The notes: a model not told the origin generated them from the letters alone. Counted from the stretch's first letter, positions 14,793 through 23,623 are shown. The stretch is DNA of 64,000 nucleotides from Streptomyces sp. SA15 (GCF_002291145.1 NZ_NTGE01000094.1:45551-109550), one strand, 5' to 3'. Numbers and translations are program-made.

Positions 14793-15389
14793 TCAGCACA
14801 GCGTCACCGCCAGCCGTGCCGTCGTACTCGCGCCCGCGAGGTGCGCGGCGGTGGAGCGCGGCACCGAGAGCACGACCAGTGCCCCGCCCTCGGTCGCGCC
14901 GTGCAGTGGCTCGGGCACCTTCGTCACCCGCGCCCCGCGCGCGACCACGCGGGCGTCACCACCCGTCGCCGACTCCTCGGCGGCGATGACGTCGACCCGG
15001 TCGCCGGGCCGCAGCAACCGGACCGTGGCGCCGTCGGCGATCCGCACCGGCGCCGTCACGAGCTGGACGGCACGGCGTTCCCGTACGGGGTCGGCCACGG
15101 GGTGCCCGCGCGTCCGTTCCCCTTCCTGCGGCCCCGCCGCCACGAGCGCGACCGCGGCGACGGCGAGACCGGCCGCCAGGGCCCGCCTTCGATGCCGTAC
15201 GAGCCGCTGCAGCTGATATCGCCCGCCGCGTACCCGCACGGGAGCGAAGTGCGGCACCTCGCAGGTCGGGGGAGCGTCCGTGCCGAGCGGGCGCGGAGGA
15301 AGGGGAGAAGAAGAGGGACAGGGAGAGGGATACGAAGGGGGATACGAGGACGGAGACGGAGAGGGAGCGAAGGACACGTGGACCACCAC
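14793..15389 (-). CDS. SAF-domain membrane protein (CpaB/RcpC-like)
   Basis: The 198-residue protein has a Pro/Ser/Tyr-rich N-terminus of about 35 residues, an Arg-rich stretch, and one membrane helix (ALAAGLAVAAVALVAAG, about 70-88). An extracytoplasmic SAF domain follows, with the family motif LLRPGDRVDVIAA. The SAF fold occurs in the Flp-pilus protein CpaB, but no pilus genes are here, so the role is open. The only non-ATG start in frame after an upstream stop is the GTG at 15389. The N-terminal low-complexity part is encoded by a polypurine/polypyrimidine tract. It is on the same strand and close to mscL (90 nt). Confidence 0.75.
   Translation of the reverse strand: MVVHVSFAPSPSPSSYPPSYPSPCPSSSPLPPRPLGTDAPPTCEVPHFAPVRVRGGRYQLQRLVRHRRRALAAGLAVAAVALVAAGPQEGERTRGHPVADPVRERRAVQLVTAPVRIADGATVRLLRPGDRVDVIAAEESATGGDARVVARGARVTKVPEPLHGATEGGALVVLSVPRSTAAHLAGASTTARLAVTLC
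15294..15374. repeat. Polypurine tract of about 80 bp
   Basis: About 90 percent of the bases on the plus strand are purines, with short quasi-repeats (GGGATACGA twice, GGAGACGGAGAGGGAG). It encodes the Ser/Pro-rich N-terminus of the SAF-domain protein on the other strand. Confidence 0.7.
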
Positions 15390-15509
15390 CTGCGGCGAGG
15401 GATCGGCTTGCGATTGCCACGATGAGGCTTCGCGCCGATTCCCGCTGGGGCCGGTGGGCTACTGGCGAGTTGTGGACAACTCCCTCACCCGAACGAGAAG
15501 TTCCACGAG

Positions 15510-16343
15510 CTACGGCAGTGCGAACCCCGGATCCATCCCACCAAGCGCGCTCCTGCACAGGCAGTCCCGCTCCTCGGTCGACGGCAGTGCCGCCATCGCG
15601 TCGAACAGCACGCCCCGCAGCCGGTCCACGTTCGCCGCGAACACCCGCAGGACCTCGTCGTGGGAGACGCCCTCGCCGGTCTCGGCACCGGCGTCGAGGT
15701 CGGTGACCAGGGTCATCGAGGTGTAGCAGAGCTCCAGTTCCCGGGCCAGCGCCGCCTCGGGATGCCCGGTCATGCCCACCACGGACCAGCCCTGCGCCTG
15801 GTGCCACAACGATTCGGCACGGGTGGAGAAGCGCGGCCCCTCGACCACGACCAGCGTGCCGCCGTCCACCGGCTCCCAGTCCCGCCCGCGGGCCGCCTTC
15901 AGCGCGGCCGCCCGTCCGGTGGGGCAGTAGGGGTCGGCCAGGGACACGTGCACCACGTTCGGCACCGTGCCGTCCGGCAGCGGCAGCCCGTCGAAGTACG
16001 TCCCCGCCCTGGACTTCGTACGGTCGACCAGCTGGTCCGGCACGAGCAGCGTGCCCGGACCGTACTCGGGGCGCAGACCGCCCACCGCGCACGGGCCGAG
16101 AACCTGGCGCACGCCGACCGAGCGCAGCGCCCACAGATTGGCCCGGTAGTTGATCCGGTGCGGCGGCAGATGGTGGCCGCGTCCGTGCCGGGGCAGGAAG
16201 GCGACCCGTCGGCCGGCGACCTCGCCGAGGAAGAGGGAGTCGCTGGGAGGCCCGTAGGGGGTCTCCACCTGGGTCTCGGTCACGTCCTCGAGGAACGAGT
16301 AGAAGCCGGAGCCGCCGATTACGCCGATCTCTGCGTTCACCAT
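15510..16343 (-). CDS. mtnP: S-methyl-5'-thioadenosine phosphorylase
   Basis: The 277-residue protein of the PNP/MTAP family opens MVNAEIGVIGGSGFYSF with the phosphate-binding GGSGFY. It has RHGRGHHLPPHRINYRANLWAL, the GPCAVGGLRPEYGPGTLLVPDQ loop, and the purine-site segment VVVEGPRFSTRAES plus GWSVVGMTGHPEAALARELELCY. It cleaves methylthioadenosine to adenine and methylthioribose 1-phosphate in methionine salvage. The start is the ATG at 16343; no ribosome site is seen, and TACTGT ends 7 nt upstream, so a leaderless message is likely. This suggests a promoter separate from the FmdB-type gene 75 nt upstream. Confidence 0.92.
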   Translation of the reverse strand: MVNAEIGVIGGSGFYSFLEDVTETQVETPYGPPSDSLFLGEVAGRRVAFLPRHGRGHHLPPHRINYRANLWALRSVGVRQVLGPCAVGGLRPEYGPGTLLVPDQLVDRTKSRAGTYFDGLPLPDGTVPNVVHVSLADPYCPTGRAAALKAARGRDWEPVDGGTLVVVEGPRFSTRAESLWHQAQGWSVVGMTGHPEAALARELELCYTSMTLVTDLDAGAETGEGVSHDEVLRVFAANVDRLRGVLFDAMAALPSTEERDCLCRSALGGMDPGFALP

Positions 16344-16418
16344 GCCCAGCACAGTAACCGGAGCCGTCTTCACCTGGCCGCCGGGCCCGGAAAACCCAGT
16401 GGAGCGGTGCGATGCCGC

Positions 16419-16763
16419 CTACGCGGCGGAGCTGCTGCTGGAGGAGGAACCCGTGCTCGACGACTTCGAGTCCGACGACGACGAGGAGGACGAAGAAGAC
16501 TCAGAGGACGAAGAAGACTCAGAGGACGAAGACGACGAGGACGTCGACGACTTCCCGGTCGACGACGGCGAGCTGCTCGACGAGGAGCCGCGGCTGTCGT
16601 TGCGGTAGAAGCCGGAGCCCTTGAAGACAATGCCGACCGCGGAGAACACCTTCTTCAGGCGGCCGGAGCAGCTGGGGCACTCCGTGAGGGCGTCGTCGGT
16701 GAACTTCTGCACCGCCTCGAGGCCCTCGCCGCATGCGGTGCACTGGTACTGGTAGGTGGGCAC
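16419..16763 (-). CDS. FmdB-type zinc-ribbon protein with disordered poly-Ser tail (Ruc-like)
   Basis: The 114-residue protein starts at GTG 16763 (AGGAGG 6 nt upstream). Residues 1-45 form the FmdB zinc ribbon with CTAC and CPSC cysteine pairs (PTYQYQCTACGEGLE; DALTECPSCSGRLKKVFS), followed by GIVFKGSGFYRNDSR. The last 60 or so residues are almost pure Ser with Glu, Asp and Lys, certainly disordered. The mycobacterial relative Rv0991c (Ruc) has the same layout, is under HrcA control, and is a redox-regulated chaperone. A CIRCE-like element overlaps the ribosome site here. Ruc-like function is therefore a well-supported inference. The tail composition is an in-frame repeat product. Confidence 0.85.
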   Translation of the reverse strand: MPTYQYQCTACGEGLEAVQKFTDDALTECPSCSGRLKKVFSAVGIVFKGSGFYRNDSRGSSSSSSPSSTGKSSTSSSSSSSESSSSSESSSSSSSSSDSKSSSTGSSSSSSSAA

Positions 16764-16773
16764 TGTCTTCCTC

Positions 16774-16800
16774 CTGGCACTCTCACTCAATGAGTGCTAA
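16774..16800 (-). promoter_or_regulatory. CIRCE-like HrcA operator over the FmdB-type gene leader
   Basis: Read on the minus strand: TTAGCACTC, 9 nt, GAGTGCCAG. The CIRCE consensus is TTAGCACTC-N9-GAGTGCTAA, so 16 of 18 positions match with the exact spacing. The right half runs straight into the AGGAGG ribosome site, so HrcA binding would lie at the start of the transcript. Confidence 0.85.
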
Positions 16801-16831
16801 ACGACGGTCCAGTGTGACGTATTCCTGAGGA

Positions 16832-18100
16832 TCAGTCCACTGTCACCGGCACGCGGTGACCGACGCCACGTGCGACGGTGCGGGCGCGGGGCGGTGCCGC
16901 GAGCCGCGAGCGCAGTGCCAGCAGTGTCGCCAGGGCGAGCAGCGTGCCGCCCATCGGGACCAGGAATCCGGCGCCGTCCCGGAAGCGGTCCTCCAGCTGC
17001 CCGGCGACGGTGACGGCGGCCGCCTGGCCCAGCGCTACCGCGCCGGTCAGCCAGGTGAAGGCCTCGGTGCGGGCGCCGGCCGGTACCAGGCTCTCGACCA
17101 GGGTGTAGCCGGTGATCAGGGTGGGCGCGATGCACATGCCGACGAGCAGGCCGAGGCCGGCCAGGAGGAGCACCGAGTGGGCGGCCAGGAGGCCGGAGGC
17201 GGTGAGCGCGAGGGCGGTGTAACCGACGACCAGGCGCTGCTGCGGGGCCGCCTTCCAGGCGATGGCTCCGCAGACCAGACCGGAGAGCATGTTGCCCGCG
17301 GCGAAGGTGCCGTACAGGACGCCGTTCAGGCCGGGCTCGCCGATCGACTCGGTGAACGCGGCCAGCGAGACCTGCATGCCGCCGAAGACGGAACCGATGC
17401 CGAGGAAGGCCACGATCAGGACCCGCACCCCAGGGACGCGAAGAGCGGAAGCGCGCTCCACGCGCGCGTGCTCGCCCGTCCCGCCGGTGACCGAGGGCTG
17501 GGTATTCTTCTGCGCGGCGAACAGCAGACCGCCCAGCAGCGTCAGCGACGCCTCCGTGACCAGTCCCGCGGCCGGGTCCACCGCCGTGCACAGGGCGGTG
17601 GCCAGCAGCGGGCCGACCACGAAGGTCAGCTCGTCCGTGACGGACTCGAAGGCCGCCGCTGTGGGCAGCAGGGGCGAGTCCTGGAGCTTCGCGGCCCAAC
17701 GGGCGCGCACCATGGGTCCGATCTGCGGTATCGAGGCCCCTGTGGGGACGGCCGCCGCGAGCAGGGCCCACAGGGGTGCGTCCGCCAGTGCGAGCGCCGT
17801 CAGCGTCAGAACGGACAGCGTGTGCACGAGCACGCCCGGAATCAGCACGGTCCGCTGCCCGTGACGGTCGGCGAGCCGCCCGCTGTAGGGAGCGAACAGC
17901 GCCATGGAGACGCCGGTGACGGCCGCGACGGCGCCCGCCGCGCCGTACGAGCCGGTGGTGTGCTGCAGGAGCAGCACGATGGAGACGGTGAGCATCGCGA
18001 ACGGCTGACGTGCCGCGAAGCCGGGGAGCAGGAACGTCCAGGCGCCGCGGGTGCGCAGCAGCTGCCCGTATCCGGGGCGGGAGGTGACCGTGGATGCCAC
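16832..18100 (-). CDS. MFS transporter, 12 TM
   Basis: The 422-residue protein has about 12 hydrophobic helices. It has a motif A-like loop SGRLADRHGQRTVLIPG after TM2. It begins with a short cytoplasmic stretch and RTRGAWTFLLPGFAARQPFAML, a start typical of actinobacterial MFS carriers related to the YfcJ/arabinose-efflux group. The start is GTG 18100; the ribosome site is weak (AAAGG). No regulator or biosynthetic partner is adjacent, so the substrate is unknown. The C-terminus is Arg/Pro-rich and cytoplasmic. In mycobacteria the FmdB-type gene and 5-FCL are adjacent; here this gene, the antiporter and the acylase lie between them. Confidence 0.85.
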   Translation of the reverse strand: MASTVTSRPGYGQLLRTRGAWTFLLPGFAARQPFAMLTVSIVLLLQHTTGSYGAAGAVAAVTGVSMALFAPYSGRLADRHGQRTVLIPGVLVHTLSVLTLTALALADAPLWALLAAAVPTGASIPQIGPMVRARWAAKLQDSPLLPTAAAFESVTDELTFVVGPLLATALCTAVDPAAGLVTEASLTLLGGLLFAAQKNTQPSVTGGTGEHARVERASALRVPGVRVLIVAFLGIGSVFGGMQVSLAAFTESIGEPGLNGVLYGTFAAGNMLSGLVCGAIAWKAAPQQRLVVGYTALALTASGLLAAHSVLLLAGLGLLVGMCIAPTLITGYTLVESLVPAGARTEAFTWLTGAVALGQAAAVTVAGQLEDRFRDGAGFLVPMGGTLLALATLLALRSRLAAPPRARTVARGVGHRVPVTVD

Positions 18101-18261
18101 GGCCCGTGCCTTTCTGCCGCCTGGTAGCGCGTCCCTTGGGGGCTCGGGCGCCGAGAGCTGTCCTCTTGCGCGGACTGCGGTAGATACCGGCGCCCACTAG
18201 GGGGTGTCCCGGCCGCCATACGGTCGCGCCAGCACTGCGTCAGGCAGAGTTGGTTCGATCG

Positions 18262-18273
18262 GAATGCGCATTC
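18262..18273. promoter_or_regulatory. Perfect 12-bp palindrome upstream of the MFS gene
   Basis: GAATGCGCATTC is fully palindromic and lies about 165 bp before the MFS start, in the 271-bp gap between the MFS gene and the 3-prime end of the antiporter gene. It could be an operator. No other feature was recognised in this gap. Confidence 0.35.
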
Positions 18274-18371
18274 ACCATACAGGGGTCACCGCCTGATGTG
18301 CCTGTGAAAGGGAGCACCACAGGTCCACCCACCTGCGATTGCGGGGCGTGTGAACCGTACGAAACGTGCCC

Positions 18372-19907
18372 TTAACGACCTGCGTCGTCGCCGTTCGTCC
18401 CCAGCCATCCGGCCAGCTTGCCGCCGTGCCCCACGGCGCGCAGCCGCCGCTCCGCCGCGTCCCGTACGGGATCCGTGGCGACCACGAGCAGTTCGTCCCC
18501 GCGTCGCAGCACTGTCGTCGGCAGCGGAACGAACGACTCGCCCTCGCGTACGACCAGGGTGACGGCGGCCCCGGCCGGCAGCCGCAGTTCGTTGATCTCG
18601 ACGCCGTGCATCTTCGACCCCTCAGGGATCGCGACGGACAGCAGGTGCCCGCCCAGCCGTTCCAGGGGCGCCGACTCGATGCCGAGGTCGGCGGCCTCCG
18701 TACCGTCGCCCAGGCGCAGCTTTCGGCCGAGCCACGGCAGGGTCGGCCCCTGGACCAGGGTGTAGACGACGACCAGCACGAAGACGATGTTGAAGATCCG
18801 GCGGCTGGCCTCGACGCCCTCCACCATCGGGATGGTCGCCAGGATGATGGGCACGGCGCCGCGCAGCCCCGCCCAGGACATCAGTGTCTGCTCCTGCCAC
18901 GGCACCCGGAACGGCGTCAGGCACAGCACGACGCTCAGCGGGCGCGCCACCATCGTCAGCACCAGCCCGATGACGAGCGCGGGCACGATGTCGTCGCCCA
19001 GCTCGCTGGGGGTGACCAGCAGGCCGAGCAGCACGAACATGCCGATCTGGGCGATCCAGCCGACTCCGTCGGCGAATCCGCGGGTGGCGGGCCAGTGCGG
19101 CAGCTTGGCGTTGCCCATCACCATGGAGGCGAGGTAGACGGCGAGGAAGCCGCTGCCGTGCGCCAGCGCGCCCGCCGCGTAGGCGGTGACGGCGATGGCC
19201 ATGACGGCGATCGGGTAGAGGCCGGAGGCGGGCAGCGCGACGTGCCTGAGCCCCCAGGAGCCCAGCCAGCCCACCGCGAGGCCGATGGCGGCACCTATGG
19301 CCAGCTCCAGGGCTATCTCGCCGAGCAGCACGTACCAGTGCTCGATCGGGCCGGCCGTGGAGAAGGAGACCACCAGGATGACCACGGGGGCGTCGTTGAA
19401 GCCGGACTCGGCCTCCAGGGTGCCCGTCACGCGCCCAGGGAGGGGGATCTTGCGCAGGACGGAAAAGACCGCTGCCGCGTCCGTGGAGGAGACCACCGCC
19501 CCGATGATGAGCGCCTGACGCCACTCCAGCCCGATCAGGTAGTGCGCGGCCGTCGCCGTCACCCCGACGCTCACCGCGACCCCGGCCAGCGCCAGCGCCG
19601 TGGCGGCCGGCAGGGCGGGTTTGATCTCCTTCCACTTCGTGCCCAGACCGCCCTCGGTCAGGATCACGACCAGGGCCGCGTATCCGATGACCTGGGTCAG
19701 TTCGGCGTTGTCGAAGTGGATGTCGCCGATGCCGTCCTGGCCCATGGCGACGCCGATCCCCAGGTAGACGAGCAGGCTGGGGAGCCCGCTGCGCGAGGAG
19801 ATCCGGACCGCTGCCACGGCGACGAGCAGGACGATCGAGCAGACGAGCAGGAGCTGGTTGAGGTCGTGGACAGTCAGCGGCCGTTCCCTTCCCTGGCCGA
19901 CGCGCAT
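18372..19907 (-). CDS. K+/H+ (cation/proton) antiporter, CPA1 NhaP2/CvrA type
   Basis: The protein is about 511 residues. Its membrane part (residues 15-400) contains 12-13 helices with the CPA motif GAVVSSTDAAAVFSVLR and the ion-binding AESGFNDAPVVIL. The C-terminus (about 420-500) is a cytosolic RCK_C/TrkA_C-like regulatory domain (LPAGAAVTLVVREGESFVPLPTTVLRRGDELLVVA, read in two pieces). It exports K+ or Na+ for pH and volume control. The start is uncertain. ATG 19907 has no ribosome site, whereas a CTG at 19877 (peptide LTVHDLNQ) has a strong AAGGGAA at the right distance and marks where homologues usually begin. Confidence 0.88.
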   Translation of the reverse strand: MRVGQGRERPLTVHDLNQLLLVCSIVLLVAVAAVRISSRSGLPSLLVYLGIGVAMGQDGIGDIHFDNAELTQVIGYAALVVILTEGGLGTKWKEIKPALPAATALALAGVAVSVGVTATAAHYLIGLEWRQALIIGAVVSSTDAAAVFSVLRKIPLPGRVTGTLEAESGFNDAPVVILVVSFSTAGPIEHWYVLLGEIALELAIGAAIGLAVGWLGSWGLRHVALPASGLYPIAVMAIAVTAYAAGALAHGSGFLAVYLASMVMGNAKLPHWPATRGFADGVGWIAQIGMFVLLGLLVTPSELGDDIVPALVIGLVLTMVARPLSVVLCLTPFRVPWQEQTLMSWAGLRGAVPIILATIPMVEGVEASRRIFNIVFVLVVVYTLVQGPTLPWLGRKLRLGDGTEAADLGIESAPLERLGGHLLSVAIPEGSKMHGVEINELRLPAGAAVTLVVREGESFVPLPTTVLRRGDELLVVATDPVRDAAERRLRAVGHGGKLAGWLGTNGDDAGR

Positions 19908-20148
19908 CACGCGCGCGTGGCTCACGTACATAGGACACGAAGTCGTGATGCTCCGCACCCAAGTACTTCGTTACCTTACCTAACTCTTGACGATTTCTTG
20001 ACGCTTGCCAGGGCATGATCGAACGTCCGTCCGCGCTGGTTCCCCACTCCGCGTCAAGTGGGCACAGGCCCTGCGCCTATGGTTGCTCCAGCGCTCAGTC
20101 AAAAGCACAGCCCCGCCTGCCGCTCGCGTTAGGACAGCAAGGACAGCG

Positions 20149-22986
20149 ATGCCCCCCAACACCACCGCCTCTTCGGGTCAGAAGCCCGGCAAGTCCGGCA
20201 GGAAGAAGGGGCGCAAAGCCCGTTTGCTCCTCCTGGTCCTGGTGCTGGCCCTCGTCGGAGGCGTCGCCTACGGGGGGTACTGGTCCGTCAGCACCGTCCG
20301 GGCCTCCTTCCCGCAGACCAAGGGTTCGCTCACGCTGGAGGGCCTGTCGGGCCCCGTCGACGTCAAGCGCGACGGCCACGGCATCCCGCAGATCTACGCC
20401 TCCTCCGACCAGGACCTGTTCATGGCGCAGGGCTACGTCCAGGCGCAGGACCGGTTCTACGAGATGGACGTGCGCCGCCACATGACCTCCGGGCGCCTGT
20501 CGGAGATGTTCGGCAAGAGCCAGGTCGACAACGACGAGTTCCTGCGCACCCTGGGCTGGGACCGGGTCGCGAAGGAGGAGTACGACACCAAGCTGTCGGC
20601 CTCCACGAAGAAGTACCTCCAGGCCTACGCCAAGGGGGTCAACGCCTACCTCCAGGGCAAGGACGGCGAGGAGATCTCCCTGGAGTACGCGGCCCTGGGC
20701 TTCAGCAACGACTACAAGCCCGAGAAGTGGACCCCGGTCGACTCGATCTCGTGGCTGAAGGCGATGGCCTGGGACCTGCGCGGCAACATGCAGGACGAGA
20801 TCGACCGCGCCCTGATGACCAGCCGCCTCGGCCCCAAGCAGATCGCCGACCTGTACCCGGAGTACCCCTACAGCCGGAACCAGACGATCGTCCAGCAGGG
20901 CCAGTACGACGAGCTCACCGGGACGTTCGAGGGAAGCGGCGGCTCGTCCACGAGCGGCTCCTCCACGAGCGGCTCCTCCACGAGCGGCTCGTCCACCGGC
21001 GGCTCCTCCACGAGCGGGACGGGCACGGGTACGCAATCGTCCTCGACGCCGGCCGGATCGGCCCTCCAGAGCCAGCTGACGGGCCTCCAGGGCGTCCTGG
21101 ACAAACTCCCCACGGCCGTCGGCGTGAACGGCAACGGCATCGGCTCGAACGCCTGGGTCGTGCGCGGGAAGTACACGATCACCGGCGAGCCGCTGCTGGC
21201 CAACGACCCGCACCTGTCGCCCTCGCTGCCGTCCGTCTGGTACCAGATGGGCCTGCACTGCCGCACCGTCTCCAGCAAGTGCCAGTACGACGTCAGCGGC
21301 TACACCTTCGCGGGCATGCCCGGCGTGGTCATCGGCCACAACCAGAACATCGCCTGGGGCATGACCAACTCCGGCGTCGACGTCACCGACCTCTACCTGG
21401 AGAAGCTCTCCGGCGACGGCTACCTGTACGACGGCAAGGTCAAGGCCTTCAACCGGCGCGAGGAGACCATCAAGGTCGCCGGCGGCGCGTCCAAGAAGAT
21501 CGTCGTCCGGGAGACCGAGGACGGGATGCCCCTGCTGTCCGACCGCGACGACGAACTCGTGAAGGTCGGCAGGAAGGCCACCGTCGACGCAGCGGCCCCC
21601 GACCGCGGCGACGGCTACGGCATCGCGCTGCGCTGGACCGCGCTGGACGCGGGCACCTCCATGGACGCCGTCTTCGCGATGAACAAGGCGGCCGACTGGA
21701 ACGACTTCCGCGAGGCCGCGACCCTGTTCGACGTGCCCTCGCAGAACCTGGTCTACGCCGACACCAAGGACAACATCGGCTACACGCTGCCCGGAAAGAT
21801 CCCCACGCGCGCGAAGGGCGACGACGGCTCCGTCCCGGCCCCGGGCTGGGACTCCAAGTACGAGTGGACCGGGTACGTCCCGCAGGACGCGCTGCCCTAC
21901 GAGTACAACCCGAAGCGCGGCTACATCGTCACCGCCAACCAGGCCGTGATCGCCCCCGACAAGTACCACCCCGACAAGGACAACCCCGACTACACGCTCA
22001 CCACGGACTGGGGCTACGGCACGCGCAGCCAGCGGATCACCGACCTGATCGAGCAGAAGATCAAGGACGGCGGCAAGATCTCCACCGACGACATGCGCCA
22101 GATGCAGACGGACAACAGCAGCGAGATCGCCAAGCTGCTCGTGCCCAAGCTGCTGAAGATCGACCTCGCCGACCCCGACGTCCGTGCGGCGCAGGAGCTC
22201 CTCGAGGGCTGGGACTACACCCAGGACGCCGACTCGGCGGCGGCCGCCTACTTCAACGCGGTCTGGCGCAACATCCTCAAGCTGGCCTTCGGCAACAAGC
22301 TGCCCAAGGAGCTGCGGGTCAAGGACCAGTGCCTGTGGGTCGACCCGGTCAACACCACCGGGCCCGTGGACGAGGCCGGCAAGGTGCTCGAGTGCGGCCA
22401 GCGCGACCCCGACCAGGCACAGCCCGACGGCGGCGACCGCTGGTTCGAGGTGGTCCGCAACCTGGTCGACGACGAGAACAGCGACTGGTGGACGACGCCC
22501 GACCTGCGCAATCGCATCGGCGCCGACCACAACCGCGACAAGCTGTTCGAGCGCGCCATGGTCGACGCCCGCTGGGAGCTGACCGCCAAGCTGGGCAAGG
22601 ACATCGACACCTGGAGCTGGGGCCGGCTGCACCGCCTGTTCCTGAAGAACCAGACCATGGGCACCGACGGCCCCGGCTTCCTGCAGTACGCGCTCAACCG
22701 CGGCCCGTGGAAGCTCAGCGGCGGCGAGGCGACGGTCAACGCCACCGGCTGGAACGCCGCCGGCGGCTACGACGTCGTCTGGGTGCCGTCGATGCGGATG
22801 GTGGTCAACCTCGGCGACCTCGACAAGTCGAAGTGGATCAACCTCACCGGTGCCTCCGGGCACGCCTACAGCGCCCACTACGTCGACCAGACGAGCAAAT
22901 GGGCCAAGGGCGAGCTGCTGGACTGGTCCTTCTCCGACCAGGCGGTCGAGGACAGCACGAGCGACACGCTGGTGCTGAAGCCGTAA
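20149..22986 (+). CDS. Penicillin acylase family N-terminal nucleophile hydrolase
   Basis: The 945-residue protein has a Lys/Arg-rich start and a single membrane or signal helix (LLLLVLVLALVGGVAYGGYW, about 25-45). The alpha chain is about 46-260 (RDGHGIPQIYASSDQDLFMAQGYVQAQDR). A Gly/Ser/Thr-repeat spacer of about 40 residues follows (codons from 20937). The beta chain begins at the predicted self-cleavage site Gly-Ser333 in GIGSNAWVV; Ser333 is the nucleophile. Later segments include NDPHL and GVVIGHNQNIAWGMTNSGVDVTDLY. Relatives cleave penicillins, acyl-homoserine lactones or peptides outside the cell. The start is ATG 20149 with AAGGA. Confidence 0.92.
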   Translation: MPPNTTASSGQKPGKSGRKKGRKARLLLLVLVLALVGGVAYGGYWSVSTVRASFPQTKGSLTLEGLSGPVDVKRDGHGIPQIYASSDQDLFMAQGYVQAQDRFYEMDVRRHMTSGRLSEMFGKSQVDNDEFLRTLGWDRVAKEEYDTKLSASTKKYLQAYAKGVNAYLQGKDGEEISLEYAALGFSNDYKPEKWTPVDSISWLKAMAWDLRGNMQDEIDRALMTSRLGPKQIADLYPEYPYSRNQTIVQQGQYDELTGTFEGSGGSSTSGSSTSGSSTSGSSTGGSSTSGTGTGTQSSSTPAGSALQSQLTGLQGVLDKLPTAVGVNGNGIGSNAWVVRGKYTITGEPLLANDPHLSPSLPSVWYQMGLHCRTVSSKCQYDVSGYTFAGMPGVVIGHNQNIAWGMTNSGVDVTDLYLEKLSGDGYLYDGKVKAFNRREETIKVAGGASKKIVVRETEDGMPLLSDRDDELVKVGRKATVDAAAPDRGDGYGIALRWTALDAGTSMDAVFAMNKAADWNDFREAATLFDVPSQNLVYADTKDNIGYTLPGKIPTRAKGDDGSVPAPGWDSKYEWTGYVPQDALPYEYNPKRGYIVTANQAVIAPDKYHPDKDNPDYTLTTDWGYGTRSQRITDLIEQKIKDGGKISTDDMRQMQTDNSSEIAKLLVPKLLKIDLADPDVRAAQELLEGWDYTQDADSAAAAYFNAVWRNILKLAFGNKLPKELRVKDQCLWVDPVNTTGPVDEAGKVLECGQRDPDQAQPDGGDRWFEVVRNLVDDENSDWWTTPDLRNRIGADHNRDKLFERAMVDARWELTAKLGKDIDTWSWGRLHRLFLKNQTMGTDGPGFLQYALNRGPWKLSGGEATVNATGWNAAGGYDVVWVPSMRMVVNLGDLDKSKWINLTGASGHAYSAHYVDQTSKWAKGELLDWSFSDQAVEDSTSDTLVLKP
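20937..21015 (+). repeat. In-frame 15-bp tandem repeats in the acylase spacer
   Basis: Five copies of GGCTCSTCCACSRGC encode (GSSTS)n just before the self-cleavage site. Third-position differences are few, which suggests recent expansion. Confidence 0.85.
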
Positions 22987-23002
22987 GGCACCGCGGCACG
23001 GT

Positions 23003-23623
23003 TCAGGAGTGGCGGAAACGGCGTACGGCCGACGGTGTCACCACCGCGTGCACCGTCCGGTCGTGCGCCTCGGCCGGCAGGCGCTCGACGACCTCGGAGT
23101 CGTACAGCAGCATCACCAGCGCGGGGTGCGCGTGCGATTGCTCCAAACGGGTGAGCACGCGGTCGTACGACCCCCCGCCGCGCCCCAGTCGGATGCCGCG
23201 CGCGTCGACCGCCAGGCCGGGCAGCAGCACGACGTCGACCGTGGTCACGGCGTCCCGGCCGAGGCGCTCGCCGACGGGCTCGAAGAGGGCCATCTTTCCG
23301 CGGTGTTGCACGCGCGCGAGGGAGCCCTCGCCGGTGTAGGCGGCCCAGTCCAGGTCGTTGTCCGGCAGGAGCGCCGGGAGCAGGACACGCGCGCCCCGCT
23401 CGCGCAGCGCGTCCAGCAGCGTGAGCGTGCCCGGTTCGGTGCCCACCGAGACGTACGCCGCCACCGTGCGCGCCTCTGCCACCTCGGGCAGCTCCAGCGC
23501 ACGCTCGGCCAGTGCGGTCGCGGCTTCCCGCACGTCATCGGCCGTCAACCTGTTCCTCACCGCGAGGAGCTCTCGCCGCAACGTGCGCTTGTCAGGCTCG
23601 GCCAGACGTCCGAAGTGACTCAA
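23003..23623 (-). CDS. 5-formyltetrahydrofolate cyclo-ligase
   Basis: The 206-residue protein of the 5-FCL family begins LSHFGRLAEPDKRTLRRELLAVRNRL with the usual K-x-x-LR basic helix. It carries VAAYVSVGTEPGTLTLL, the active-site loop GIRLGRGGGSYDRVL (near residue 150) and a C-terminal HDRTVHAVVTPS. It converts 5-formyl-THF to methenyl-THF with ATP. The start is TTG 23623 with GGGA 6 nt upstream; the open frame extends to a GTG at 23650 without a better site. It is divergent from galU, as in mycobacteria (Rv0992c/Rv0993). A CTCATATGAG palindrome lies at 23650-23659. Confidence 0.9.
   Translation of the reverse strand: MSHFGRLAEPDKRTLRRELLAVRNRLTADDVREAATALAERALELPEVAEARTVAAYVSVGTEPGTLTLLDALRERGARVLLPALLPDNDLDWAAYTGEGSLARVQHRGKMALFEPVGERLGRDAVTTVDVVLLPGLAVDARGIRLGRGGGSYDRVLTRLEQSHAHPALVMLLYDSEVVERLPAEAHDRTVHAVVTPSAVRRFRHS

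Noticed and set aside
16342..16608. A plus-strand frame encoding a highly acidic Asp/Glu protein
   Set aside because: It is the complement of the poly-Ser tail of the FmdB-type protein; no start signal.
20095..22878. A minus-strand frame of over 900 codons
   Set aside because: Antisense to the penicillin acylase gene, whose catalytic motifs and start are clear.
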